64,000 nucleotides of DNA from Symsagittifera roscoffensis. Its lineage: Eukaryota; Xenacoelomorpha; Acoela; Convolutidae. The stretch is taken from NCBI RefSeq assembly GCF_963678635.1, contig NC_087071.1, forward strand, positions 23,446,013 to 23,510,012, written 5' to 3'. Position 1 is the first letter of the stretch; every line of letters starts with the position of its first letter. The translations under genes and the position numbers were made by a program. This document shows, in pieces, positions 22,666 to 35,600 of the stretch. The notes beneath the pieces were generated by a model that was given only the letters and a program-made list of their open reading frames with translations, had not been told where the DNA came from and made no database searches.

Positions 22666-23230
22666 TATACTAACTGGAGGCTTATTTCTTTCTTTTCTTA
22701 TTTCTTCCTATAAAGCTGCTTGTATGTCGTGTTATCGCTAGTGTTTGCGAAGCGCAGCTTCGCTTCTGCTTGAAAGTTTACAATTTATAATAAAACTAAA
22801 TTTTGATTAAAATGTTCAATTTGGTCGACAGAAAAATCAGCCAAAAATTTCAGCTTGGCATAGATTATTTGTTATTTGGTCATAATTGAAATTAAAAAGA
22901 ATCAATAGTCCTTTTTACCCTTGCTATAAGCATTGCTATCGCGGGTACTGGATTTTTTCCCGTAAATAATTTTGTTCACAGAATGGTCAAATGGTAACCA
23001 GTATATTTTATCTCCATTGGTTTATGTAGACTTAGTTTCCTAATGTTTTTAATCTGCAATTTATGTTGTGCTCATAACATTTGATGTCTAAGTGGACTTT
23101 TTTCAAAGATCTAAATCTACGCGCGTAAACATTTTTAAAAATTTTTTAAAATATATATCTTTTTTGTGAAAATCAATTTTCGGCTTTTCAGTTCGTTTAA
23201 TGTAAAAAATCAAATTCAATCAATTATACC
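22666..23230. other. AT-rich DNA after SINE-like repeat
   Basis: No gene. The segment 22711-22780 resembles 60596-60672 (AAGCTGCTT, GTCGTGTT, CGCAGCTTCGC-like phrase), so the repeat family continues past its tRNA-like core. Confidence 0.4.
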
Positions 23231-23231
23231 C

Positions 23232-23307
23232 AGCGCATCGGGCGTAGAGATAAGATATTACATATGCTGGAGACGACAAAGTCTTGTGATTCGAATCCAG
23301 TTGGAAC
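23232..23307 (+). repeat. tRNA-like SINE core
   Basis: GCGCATCGGGCGTAGAGATA followed about 45 bp on by the B-box-like GATTCGAATCC. It lacks regular cloverleaf pairing, so it is a tRNA-derived repeat head, not a tRNA gene. Confidence 0.4.
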
Positions 23308-23635
23308 CTTTTTTCATTTAAACTCAAAGTTTTCTGCTATTTTGGCCAATCGTCAGTCTTTTTTTTTCTGCTTAGTTCCCCTAGCACGGGCGTTCTTTGA
23401 TTTTTGAAGATTCAAATTTTTCTAATTTTTGAAGGTCATCAGTGGAACTATTTGAGCTTTAATTTTGTTGCGAAGTTTTTTTTGTTTTTTTTTGAAAAGT
23501 TTTTACGCATGCGTGTTTGTTCTCGCAATTAACATTTCTGGGTTGTTGATGCAAATTTATCTCTCAGTTGTCTTATTTGGCCTAATATTTTTTCTGAATT
23601 GGATTTTTATTCCAGACAAATTGATACAATGATCT

Positions 23636-24388
23636 GTAAATGATCTGCTCCCCCCATCCGGAAAAAGAATCAGATTTTTCACATCAGATTTTCAAAGAAT
23701 CAGATTTTTTGGTAGATTAAGACTATCACGTTTTTAAGAAGTTTTTTTTCAAGCTAGCGGCTTTCCTCTTAATTTCTGTTTGCTAGTTTGTTGTGCTATG
23801 TTTGTGTTGTTTTCCTAGTTTTCTGCTTTTTGGTGGTCGACTTAAAGTCTTTCGGTTTAGTTCGCGAATTAAGACTACATATAAAGCACTCGTGGACACT
23901 ATATAAGCAGTACATTTCGGTTGATTTTAAGCTTATTAGCTGTCGGTTGTAATTTTGTCGGCTTTTCTACCTAATATTTTGTTTTCTAAAAATTTTGGTT
24001 TTATTTTAAAGATCGATAACACTTTGGCTTCAAGCTTTTGAATGCTTAATATCAATCTTACAAGGGCTTCTTAAAAAAATTAAGAGAATTTAATTATGAA
24101 AAAATTCCTTCTTTGATTTTGCAAAATTTTTGGTTTTCTAGATCTTTTTTCAATTTTTTCTTCGCTTGAAGTCTTGTTTGCGGCTTCTTAAGCGTCATAA
24201 TGTTTGAATCTCTTAGTTGTTGCATCGGAAGTGGCGCGAAGCTCAGCTTTGCCTCTGTGTAAATTTTTGACCAGCAAAACAAAACATTTTTTTTTTTGCA
24301 AATATTAAAAGTCTGATTTCGGCTTAACGAATTTGGCCTATGTGAAAAATCTGATTCGTTTTCCGGATGGGGGGAGCAGATCATTTAC
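23636..24388. mobile_element. 753-bp element with about 50-bp terminal inverted repeats
   Basis: The left end GTAAATGATCTGCTCCCCCC is matched in inverse by GGGGGGAGCAGATCATTTAC at the right end. Pairing continues inward through the CCGGAAAA and ATCAGATTTTTCACAT blocks. The interior has no transposase frame. I could not identify a target duplication, so the class is open. Confidence 0.75.
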
Positions 24389-24706
24389 TTGGTCCGTTTG
24401 CAGGAGTTAAGTTAACAGGAAATGTGAAAGGCGCATCTATTTTTTATATTAAAAGGAAAAAGATTTTTGTTTTATTCTTTGCACCAGATCATTTTATTCA
24501 GATCATAAAACTTTTTCCATTGAAATAGTACTAGTTAAACACCCTATAACTTGCACAAAGGAGGACGGCGAATCAGTAATTGATGTCATTGTGCACTTGA
24601 GAGAGTTGAAAGCACACGTCTTGTACTTTTTGCAACCTTCTGAAGTCTAATAAGTCATATCATTTCGAAAAGCTTTTTGTGCAAGAGCATATCCAAGAAA
24701 ACAGAC
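24389..24706. other. spacer between two MITEs
   Basis: No gene or repeat recognised. Confidence 0.4.
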
Positions 24707-25075
24707 CAGGGGCGGATTTAGGGAGGGGGGAGTGGACGCCCTCCCCTCAAAGAATCGACCCCCTGCCGACCCAAAGGGTCCCCCTTTGGTACTTTTTAAG
24801 AAATCCATTTTTGGCCGACTGACCCTAAAATTTTTCTAAAGGCGCCTTGGGCGCCAATATATACTAACTTTCCGAAAAATGCCCAAAAGCGGCTTTTTTG
24901 ACCTGTTTTTTCAAAAATATGCCTGCGGCGCAGAAAATTTGGCCTATTTACGGTCTTTATAGTGCTTTAGGAGAGCTCGGAAAATCAATTTGATTGACCT
25001 AAAAAAAGGTCAAAATTTTCGAAAATTGTTTGAAAATACGTCCCTCCCCTCGAGAAAATCTTTGATCCGCCCCTG
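24707..25075. mobile_element. 369-bp hAT-type MITE (CAGGGGCGGAT family)
   Basis: Ends are CAGGGGCGGATTTAG and GATCCGCCCCTG, inverted copies of each other. Flanks AAACAGAC and ACTCAGAC match at 6 of 8 positions, consistent with an aged 8-bp target duplication. Internal landmarks (CCCTTTGGTACT, GGCGCCAATATAT) recur in the inverted copy at 39690-40110 and in scraps at 26820, 29026 and 56050. Confidence 0.8.
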
Positions 25076-25279
25076 ACTCAGACATTGTTTTATTTTCACG
25101 CTAGTAGGAGGCTAGTAATGCAGATTGTGTTTCATTATTTCTTCGTAAATTTGTTTTTTTTTCCAACAGTTCAAGTGAAAGTTTGACATTGAAATTTTTT
25201 CATCCTAAGGATACTCGTTAACTCGGCTAGTTATATTTTAGATAGAGTGAATGGAATTTCCTATAGGCTTATCCTTAAC

Positions 25280-25560
25280 AAATTTTATACAGTGTATCGA
25301 CGTATAACGATAAAGTCGTAAAACTTATAATCTTATATTTTAGCTTTCGTACAAAAAGCGTATAATCGTATAACTTGAGATCAAAACCCTATCTTGTAGT
25401 TTTCAATGAAAAGTCCTTGTCTCACAAAAATGATTCGCCAGTTATCGGTTCCGTATAATGGTATAATTTATCATATTATTCTGATTTCTGGTATAATCGT
25501 ATAAATGTTTTTTTTTCGTATAATTTTAAAATTTGTCGTATATAGTATAATGTTTAGAGA
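25280..25560. repeat. CGTATAAT-rich AT tract
   Basis: At least eight scattered CGTATAA or TATAATCGT motifs. No gene. It may be a decayed simple repeat. Confidence 0.5.
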
Positions 25561-25727
25561 ACACTGGTTTGTTATATTTCCAATTACAACTTTTTTATGG
25601 AAACTTTTTTTTCTTACATAGAACCATATATGTTGCGACGCATGATTTGTATGGTCAAAAACAATTTTTCTACATTAATTTTGACAATTAAAATCTATTC
25701 TTTATGTTCTGCGGTGAAAAAAGCACC

Positions 25728-25815
25728 ATTAATACTTTGCACCATTACCTTGCGACATAGGATTTGTATAGCACCATATATACTTTGCACCATTACGTTG
25801 CGACATATGATTCAC
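25728..25815. repeat. two-unit tandem repeat of about 55 bp
   Basis: ATACTTTGCACCATTAC-TTGCGACATA occurs twice in a row (about 25730 and 25787), with a looser third copy near 25632. The ORF across it is repeat-driven. Confidence 0.6.
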
Positions 25816-28290
25816 GTTCAATTGATGCTTCGTCGTCTCTGCATACCAACTTTAACCACTAATCTGAACAATCCGAACAACAATTTCCGTCTGATTACCT
25901 GACTAAGCAAAATTTCTCTTTTTTCCTCACAAACGTTTTCTTCGCTTGTTAAGTTTAGTGCCAAGCAATGGATTGGATTTTAGCGCCACTGTTTCCCTTT
26001 TTGAAGCAGGCTTCTGTCTGGACAATTTCTTGAGATAAATATTATTTTGTTTTCCCGGAATGACCAAAAGCCGCTATTTCAGAAATTTGTTATAAGAAAC
26101 TTACTACTTTTTACAAAGTTAGGCTCTAAGAATGTTACAAGATAGGGAGTTTTTCTAAAGCAAAGTTGTCAGATAGTGACCTTTCTTACAAAAAGTTTGT
26201 AAGGTGGAACTTTTCCTTTAAAAATATTTTAAAAAAATTTTTTCATTTATATTTCATAAATTTTTTCATTTATATTTCATAAATTTTTCTTGTACCAATA
26301 TAAACGTTCTCCGCTTTCGCAGAGTACAATAACAGAAACTTATAGGTCAAAGTTAAAAGTTTCCCCAATTGAGTTAACTGAAGTAACCACTAACTTTGCA
26401 GGGGTGCTTTCAACTGATTATTACAATTTTTGTCAAAATGTATCTAATCCCACATACAACACGTCCGAAGCTATATAACATGACTCGCCAAAGTTGATTT
26501 TTTGTCTCTAAAAAAACTTCGAATCGCTTACTAGGTAAATAACTAAGAAATTTTTGTTTCTCGAATTTTTTTTTTCATGCATACATTATAACCACAATCT
26601 GAAATGATTAAATTTGAAAAAATGAAAATTTACTAAAATTGATTTTTACCTGTGTCTTCCTACGGTGTAGAAACACATTCAGAAGTGTTTTTGGCATTTT
26701 TTTGTTTTTTTATTTTTGCGTAGTTCTTAGAACTTGTAAAAATTGTAAGATAGAGGAAATTCTCTTCAAATTTTGAAGGAGTTCTAAGATAGTGGACATA
26801 TGAAACACCCTATAACACCCTTAGGGGGGGGGGGGGGGGCGGACGCCCTCCCCTCAGGGAATCGATCCTGAGGGGAGGAATTTTTGATTGTCACTGCTTT
26901 CATCCTGCGTGTAAATTGTGACGTTTCTTTATAAGTTGCCTAATTTTAAATTTTAAAACGAGGAATGGGAAATAAAAATGGCTGATTTTGGGTTTTGACA
27001 ACTTTCAGGCATTGAAGGAAAAATTATAATGAGCGATGCTTGATATCATACTAAAACCATTTTAGGATGATATTTAATGAAAGTTGATGAGAGGCTGATC
27101 TGCCCAATGCACTTTTAACTTTATTTTAACGATATTTTAGCTATTATTATGTCTCATTCTTCCTAAATTGCTTGTCCTTTACTTGATAAGTTTTACAGAA
27201 ACGTTTGAAAAAGTTGAATAAATTTGCACGATGTTTTTAATTTTTTAACCTATATTAGATTTAGTTTGAAAAGTTATTTTGGTCGAAATATTCTGTGCCA
27301 GGTGCTCTGCAAGTGGCTCTCCTTGTTTCTTTAGAAGCCTATCTGATGTTTCCGCCGAGAATACGCGCAAAGCAATACATGTCGAGAATACATGTCGAGA
27401 CTTTTGAAGAACTTCTGTTTATTTTTTTTTGTAGGAGAGAAAGAATAAAAGCTTTGCTACTTAAGCTCAAACATTTTAAAAACTGTAATTGTCTCGGTTT
27501 GCTGCTAGTTTTTCCAATCGACATGACTTGGCCGCATTTGGCTCTTATTTGTGGTTATGATTTTGCGTGCGAAAAAAATGTTTAAAATGCTTATATAAAG
27601 GTGAAAATTAAATGTTTTGACTGCTTTTGCTTAATCTCAAGTTCTTGATCGACAAAAATTTAATAAGAGCAACATCAAGTGCCAAAATATGAAGGAAGGT
27701 TCTAGAGTTTTGTAACAAGAACAGATCGAAAGTTTCAAGAGTACATAGAAAACTTTTGTCAAAAAATTGATTTTGAGTCGAAATGGAGAAAAGAAATGTT
27801 GTAATGTACGTTGTGTAATTTAATAATGTAACCAAAATCTTCCAGTCAAACGCTTGGCAATACGAACTAACCAATTGTTGCAAGTAATTTTTTGTTGAAA
27901 AAAATCTCATCTCTCCGAATAATTTCACCAGAACAACACTCAATTTTTAAGTGTTGTTCTGGTAATTTTTAAGTGTGGTTAAGTGAAGAACGAATCTATT
28001 TTTCAACCAAAATTTGCTCAATTTCACCAAAATTTTCAACGTCACCATTTTTTCAAACATTTTTTTTCGATCAAGTTTGTGTGGGGGAAAAAATCCTTGT
28101 TGGAGAAATATTTCTCATTTTCATTAAAAGATGGGCAAAAGCGCTGAGAAAGAGAAAAAAATGAACAAACATGGTTCTTTTTTCTAATCGTTTTGTCGTT
28201 TTCCCGCGTTTATTTGCCGTAGACACGAGCAGTTTTGCTTGACACAGCGTTTTTGCTCAGTAATATCATGAACCTTAATCTCACTTTATA
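25816..28290. other. intergenic DNA upstream of the VWA3-type gene
   Basis: Holds a 27-bp tandem duplication (about 26240-26290), a G17 run with a deleted CAGGGGCGGAT-family scrap (26820-26880) and a short hairpin (AGAACAACACTCAA / TTGAGTGTTGTTCT-like, 27930-27961). Open frames such as 27295-27585 have no recognisable domain. No promoter motif could be assigned. Confidence 0.5.
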
Positions 28291-28296
28291 TTTCAG
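28287..28296 (+). promoter_or_regulatory. splice acceptor just upstream of VWA3 ATG
   Basis: TATATTTCAG ends at 28296 and only TTTGCTA separates it from the ATG at 28304. So the mature 5' UTR comes from a further upstream exon or from a spliced leader. Confidence 0.55.
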
Positions 28297-28303
28297 TTTG
28301 CTA

Positions 28304-31300
28304 ATGAGTAGGCGCAGCTCTATCGCAGAGGAACGAAGTGAATCTCGGTTAGTGTTTTAATTTTTGCTCTGACCATTAAAAATGGGGAGGAACTTTGTAT
28401 TCGGGTGTGTTTAAGTGTTTTGTTTTCTAGGCATAATCAAGTACTACAAATAATCATCGGAATGTGTCGAGTGATATATCATTTTAAAGCCGCTTGATTG
28501 GAACGACATTAAACGCCAGTCGTGATTGGAACGACATTAACAAACTTCCAAAAACTTGTCCCAATGTCGAGAAAAGCTTGTGTGAAAAATGGCTTGATTT
28601 ACAATGAAGAAAACTTTGGATGTTTCATTTAGCGCTTATTTGGTAAAAAAAATGCTCTAAAATATGTTCTAAAAAAATTAAATTATTGTACTAAAACAGA
28701 AAAAAAAATCAAAATTTTTTTATTTTTTTGTATTTTTTCTTTTTTGTTTTCTATTCATTTTTGAAAACAAAAATGTCGATCATGCCTAATTCACTAATTT
28801 TTTTACCTTATCGTATGTTTCTTGAAACACGCCACCAACTAGAAACGACACTTGGCTTTTATCCTCTTACAAAGCAACAAGCAACAGCGGTCTTTTTTAA
28901 TTCTTTTAGTGAATGAAACCTGTCACAGAATATCCATCCCTAGAAAGGACTAGCTCAAACGAGTTTTGTACCTTGTTAACTGCTTCATCCCTTCTGGAAT
29001 GGAAGGGAGACAGGAGCGGAAATAGGATTTTCTCGAGGAAAATTTCTAAAATTTAATTGAACGTTTTGCCACCTTTTTTCTCGGTCGAGCCAACTGATTT
29101 TCCCATTACTGCCAATACACTATAAAGACCCTTTTTTGTAAAGTTCAGACCAAAAATTGTTTTTTTTTCGAAGCGCACTCCCCCTCGACTTCGAGACCCA
29201 ATGCGGCTTCAGTTCGTCAAAAACTTTCATCGTTTGTTGTCCGACTGAATTTTTAAAGCAATATTTCATTTTTTTCAGCCTTTCTGGAATTTCAACTGGC
29301 ACCCGAGATGTAGCAGTTCCCAAAACACAACAGAGGCCTGGCTCGGCTACTTCAATCAGGTCAGGACGGAGTTCGGTCTCTTTCAGACCCCAGACAGCCG
29401 AGAAGAAGGAGTTGAAGAGAGCTCCCAAAACAGACAAGACAGATGAAGATGATACGCTTCTATCAAAGAGCGATGAAAAGTTAGTGTTTATTCAGTTTCG
29501 ATCTTTTTTTTAAATCTAAAAGGTCTGCTTTTTCCTGTTAAGTAAAAAAAATCACTCAAATTGTATTTGATGTAGAATTTAAATTCCAATTGAGGTTGCT
29601 GCGTTCGCTTTTACTTTAATTCATCTAACCAAAATTGACCGTGAATAATACTCAGCCTAGCACATAGTTCTTTCGCCACTCATTTGTCTATATTAATCTT
29701 GGCCATTTTTTCCTTCTCCCTAATTTATGAAAACAACGTTAAAAATAGATTATTAAATTATTAGTGTGTCTGATTATGAATGAAGTTGAAATGTTGGTCA
29801 AACAGAAACGAATTGTATCCGAATATTCATCCTCACTTAATCAATTATTCGTTGCACACTTTTTCCGAATATTCAATTTTGTCGTCTCAAAAATGAGTCT
29901 TCTGGTATTTGAGTTTTTTATTTAAGTTTTTTCCAAGGAATTTAGTTTGTATTCAAGAAAAATGGCGTTTATTGCACGGAAGTTTTTTTTTGCTCTCAGA
30001 ATTGACGCCGAAAGCCTGAACGGTTCAACCAGCCGAAGCATCGAAGATCAGAAACCGCCTAAACATAGAAGAAACAAAGGTACGTCATCTGGTGGCAGAT
30101 TGAAGTCTGAAGGAGGCTTAGCGAAGCATGAGAACGCGTGGGAACAAGGGACTGAGATGGGAGCGCCTCCACCTGCCACTTATGTGACCAAAGTAAACCA
30201 CACCCATGACCTAATGGCAAGTAAACAACAGGATCATTGAACAATCTCCTCCTTAAATTAATTTAAAGATCTTTTATCCACAAGGGAATTGACCGACATA
30301 CGAGCTGCTCAGCATTTTTCGGAGGACCGCGCTGCTTGGCCGAGAACTTTTGAAAAGAAGTGTCTGCATTTTTTGGTGTTTTTTTTGTTAGGACTTGAAT
30401 TGATTTAAAGGGACGTTTTCTCTTGACTAAAACTTGGATGCTTCTTAGCCAATGCGTATGCAATCTTTTGCTTGCTGATTTTTTTAATGAGCTTTTATCG
30501 CCGCGCCTGGAGATAACGAAACCTATTTTGATGAACTGTTTGAAGTTTCAGTCATCTATTGAATTGTTTGGCATTCTTGGCTGATTTTTCAAATGGTTTA
30601 TTTTGACGTTTGGGGCGTTGGCGAAATCGCTAAGGTATCCGCCTCCCAGTCAAAAGGATGACAATTCGCGGTCCGTGGTAACTTTTTGAGGGTAGACATC
30701 ATTTACTGTACTTACGAGTAATTTTAAAAACAATTGATTGTAGGTATCAATCAAAATCATAGCAGTTATTCGCCGTTAAGGGCTGAACACTTCGTACATT
30801 AGTCTTTCCTTCGCGAATTATTTGCCTTATCTTAATAGTTGGTTCCTATGTTTGATTTGAAATGTTTCGTTCCTGTGTTGCAGCGCCTGGCGACGGCGGA
30901 TCCGGTGGCGCAGGCAGAGTTCTCCTCCACCGAAGAGTGGTTGAGTGTGCATGGGATAGACCAGTCTGGACTGGACTTCAAGACACTCCTCAACAAGGGC
31001 ATCGTCAGGTGAAATTATACCCCCTCCGCTTTTTTTACAAATTGAATAAACTCAAATCCGAACCCAGAGACTTCTAATGACGTTTTCTCATGTTGGAAAA
31101 TTTTTATTTTAATTAAATTGAGCTGTTAATTGTTCATTTATTACCACGATAATTGTCTCGGTTGTTTGCAATAAGTCTAAAAATACTAATCTTTATAAAA
31201 TTATGATCATTCGAAAAGAACATTCATTCTTTTAATTTCCATTTCATTACCTAGAAATAGAAGTTAAAAGCAGCATCGTCTTCGAAATTGAAATGAGATA

Positions 31301-32638
31301 AGTCATCTGTTTTTGAAGAGGTCATGTTCACTAGATTGTGAGTGTAGCTAAGTAGTACTGACTTGTTTGTTGCAGTGGTGATACTGAGCCTGGTCGGCCT
31401 GCGAGGTACATCAAGTTCCAGGCCAGAGTGGTGGACGCTTTTGAACGCCGTCTCAAAGAGTGAGTCAAAATTAGATTCTGTATTCCTAAAATCTGCAGTT
31501 TCTTTCAAAAACAAAAATTGAGGTTTAAATAAGCAGAGAAAATAATGAGTGAAAATAATAATTGAAAACGAAGTAGTTGAAAAACTTGACACTTCTTTTA
31601 AGGAAAACATTTAAAATAAAAAGAATCAGCTATTTTGGTTGATATGACTTACTCTTGTTGTTCATCAGCACTCGGAGTGTGGCATTGTATAAACATATAT
31701 TACAGTGCGTATATTGCAGTTCGCATTACTTGAATGAACGTGGTCGGAACATTCTGTGCTACTTGCACAGCACCTGATATCTTTAAAAAATCTAAAGTTT
31801 AAATTGAGTGTGAACCAACTATCCTTGTTATCCTTAGTAACAAAACCTATAATTTAAACTGAAATACAATCAAAAAACTATGAATATATTTGGTTTGTTA
31901 ATTAGGACCCTGGCCATGTACAACAACAGAGTGAGGTGGCTGCTGCAGGCTAGTCGGAGGGTGTTCGGGGTGGTGCAGGGCAGGAGAGTGGCAGTCCTCA
32001 TCGACACATCAGACGCAAACCTCAACTTCGGGAGACTCGCCAGTCTCAAGGTACTTTTTGGGATCATGTGGATAAAAACAAAGCTCTCGTTCGTACTTTT
32101 TCTTCACTCAAGATACAGGGGGATTGAAATAATTAAACAAGAGAAGCGAAATGTTATATTGCGCAGATATTTTTATCGGTGTTTAAAAGTGAATTTGAGC
32201 CTTGAGGACTATATTTTCTCTGATTTTGCACGCGAAGTGAAGTGTTGCATTGCAAAGGTTAGGCTGACTATAGTAAGAGCGTTTGGATAACTGGTACGCT
32301 AAGGATTTGAGTCATCTAGTCGGTGAAAATGTCATCAAATTTTTTATTGTTTATTTTCAAGCTTCATCTCAATCTGTTATCTGTTTCAGTGTATTGCTTA
32401 TTTTTTGCAATAAATCAAACTTGAGAAACTTTCTTAGTAATAAACAAGATTCTGACTTAGCCCCTTACAATACTTTTTTAAAATTCACAGAAATTTTCAA
32501 TTATCGAAATTTGTCTGTTCAAGCACTCAAAACTTCCTTTAACTTTTTTAACCAGGTTGAAGGAATATGGTTTATTATGAACGTGTAAAGTAATTTTTTG
32601 ATGTAAAACATTTATCCTGCTTGCTCGAATCGGCCCTA

Positions 32639-32670
<32 letters not shown>

Positions 32671-35600
32671 ATTTATTTCTCACTGTTAATGGTAAATTTG
32701 CATATAAAGAGAATTTAAATATGAAGCACCAGAAACAGTGAGGGGACAGTTAACGAACCCAATTGGTAAGAGTAAAGAGTACTGGTTCTGAGAGGAAACT
32801 TTGATGTATTATGATTTTTTTATTTTGGTTTATCTCGTTTATTCTGTCCCAGGAGGACATGATAGCATTATTCGACCAGCAGATCTCCTCCAAGCAGGCT
32901 GTGTTTCTGATTGGCATGGGGTCAGAACTGGACGTCTTATTCGACAGTCCAGTAGAAGTCACCTACAGGGCGTAAGTAATTACAATAAGAGTAGTTTTTT
33001 CCTATAAATATTTTCGAAATATTTTTGGAGAAATAAACTTTCAAATGAAAAGTTGATTATTACATTCATATCCGCTTTGGTTGTGAAGATGTGTATAATT
33101 CAAATTTTCTTGGCTTCGAAAGCGTTTTAAAAAATTATAATCGCTCGACCAAACTGGTTGATCTAAAAAAGTAGTCAAAAGAGAAAATTGAACTTCGAAT
33201 TTTTATTATGGATCGGAAGCCTGAGATCCTCATTTGCTCCCTCTACTGACAAACCAATAAAAACTGATTTATTTTGTAGTTTTTTTTAACTTTCTTTTTT
33301 TATTTTTATTGCTGAGAACTTCCATTTTTCTCATTTCAGAATCGAAGAGTGCAAAGCGTACCTGGAAGAGATCAGACCAGGCGGAGGTTGCAATGTTCTT
33401 AAGGCCCTGGATGTTGCACTTTCCGTGCCTGGTGTTGACAGTCTGCTATTAGTGCAGGGATCGTGGTTAGTTTACAACGCTAGTTGCTAGGGTTCGAGCC
33501 CCGAATAAATTGCACTGCTCGTTGTGTTTTTTTTTCATATATATAATTTCATTTCGCTTTGATTCAGTCCTTGCATTTGCTTACATTAAAAAACTTTCAA
33601 GCTAACCGCATTCAAAAAAATTGGTTTATGAATTGCAATGAATTGTTGATTGGTCATCTTTTCATTTTATCTTCCTCTTTATAATTTACCTTATAAATTA
33701 ATTCGAGTATTTGTCGAATTGAAAATAGCCAACCACTCACTACTTTTCAGTGCCGACCAACCAGTGGACAAACTGTGTTCGTTCGTGCAGCAGATGCTAG
33801 TAGGCAGAGGGGAGAATGTGAACTTCCAAGTAGTCTCATACAACTGCTCTTCGACTGTGGCCATAACTGGGATGGAAACTATGGCTCAGATAGCCAATGG
33901 AAGACTCCATTGTCACAATGCAGAGGATCCCGTTAGTTTCAAAAATACAGAAAGCTACTTGCAGTTCGAACAGAAAAAAATTAAGAAGAATAATCTCAAT
34001 AAATTTTGGAACTGAACTTGAGACAGAGATCATGTCTAAACAGTTTTTTCCCCAGAAGTGATTTTCAGAAATCTTAGCCAACTTTGTAAACTAAGATTTT
34101 TTTCTACCTAAATTGCTCAGTTTGTTAATTGAGTTTGCTTTGGATAAAATTAACCCAAAACACGTCGAAAAATCTTTCTGACCAAAATAAAGAAAATCCT
34201 AGATTGGCTTGTGATTGGAACATTATGGTAAATACTACTGTACAGAACTTGATTAAAAATTAAACTTCAATAAAAATTTCTTCTAAACATTCATGTGCAA
34301 CTTTGCTTATGAGATGTACATTCCTTTTTAACCAATGAAATACTTTTCACCTATCAAATAGGTTTCTCCTTTTTTAAATTACTAAATGTCAGGGCTGGTC
34401 AATAAAAAACAGGGGTTGTTTTAAACAGTGTTTAAAACTGTTTTAAACACTGTTTAAAACATGACTCAATTTTAGTGTTTTAAACAGTGTTTCATGTTTC
34501 GACTGCGAGGGCGCAATTATTACGCAATTTAACTGGCAGCTGTTACTTGATTCATCCAAATTAACACGTACAGTGCAGTTCTTTCAACAAGCTATCAAGT
34601 GCGCATTTGCCATGCAAGTTTTGCTGACATTATACAGCTTTTAATCAGAGATTACTTATCAAAACCATTAATTTTCAACTTACAACTGAGATGGTGCCGT
34701 TAGTCGACAGGATGAAAAAAGATTATGCGTCTCATGAAAACGGGCAAACTTCGACAAACGCGGGGGTCAGGCTTCCGAAACAGCCGGTTATGGACACTTT
34801 TGTTGTTACGACATCAGCGAATCAAAAAGCGTCTTTTGACAAAGCTGTTGCGAAGTTCTTTTACGCGTGCAATATCCCTTTCGTTGCTGCAGAATCTGAA
34901 CAGTTCAAGGTAAAAACGCCCAACTGCAAGGCTAAAAGCTTCATTCGCGCGCAGACCGCGTTGGGGGTCATTAGTGACGAATTGAGTCGTTTGTCACTCA
35001 AACTGATGTCTTTAGCCCCGAGCTCTGCAGGCATTGAGCGTGCGTTCAGCACAATGGGGTATGTGGAAGGGGACCTCAGGAACAGCCTTTCCTCAGAGAA
35101 AACTGAGAAACTAGCATTTTGTATGCGTTGCTTGAAAAAATAAATTCTTGCAAAAAAAACATGTTTTAAACTGTTTTAAACTGTTTAAAACGTTTAAAAC
35201 AGTTTTAAACGTTTTTTTTTAAAAAAAACATATTTTGACCAGCCCTGCTAAATGTGCGTGCGTGTTGTAGAAGCAGGCGTATGCGAGTACAGACATGAAG
35301 GCCCTGTTGGCCGAACTAGAGAAGGGCAAGGGAGTGTTGGGCAGAATCCAACAGATGCGGCAGGGCATGATAGGAGACGCCCTCATCAACATCGTACAGG
35401 AGGTCAGTTAAACTTCAATTCTGAACAATTCAGCAATTATTCGTTATGAATTTTGTCATTAAAATCGATCCAATGTATACAAATAAGGCTCCCCGGGTCG
35501 AGGTTTGCGATTTATGTTTCGACCGACTCGACCAAAAAATGGTATGTTTCGACTATGTTCGACAGAGGAAAAAAATTCGACCAAGTTCGACCGAGGAAAA

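Noticed and set aside
27295-27585. 96-codon ORF upstream of the VWA3-type gene
   Set aside because: No domain, no splice or promoter context, poly-T and AT-rich codons.
30000-30079. Exon 3 ending at the stronger-looking donor GTACGT (30080)
   Set aside because: It would leave phase 1 while the next exon needs phase 0. The donor at 30193 keeps frame, so it is preferred, though an unseen small exon is possible.
30622-30690. tRNA-like stretch in intron 3
   Set aside because: D-arm-like start only; no B box and no cloverleaf.
32750-33007. Alternative frames over exon 7
   Set aside because: They are shadows of the exon, which matches the family only in the frame given.
33461-33515. tRNA-like sequence with a perfect B box (GGTTCGAGCCC)
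   Set aside because: It overlaps the end of exon 8 and has no acceptor stem; at most a SINE scrap at the start of intron 8.
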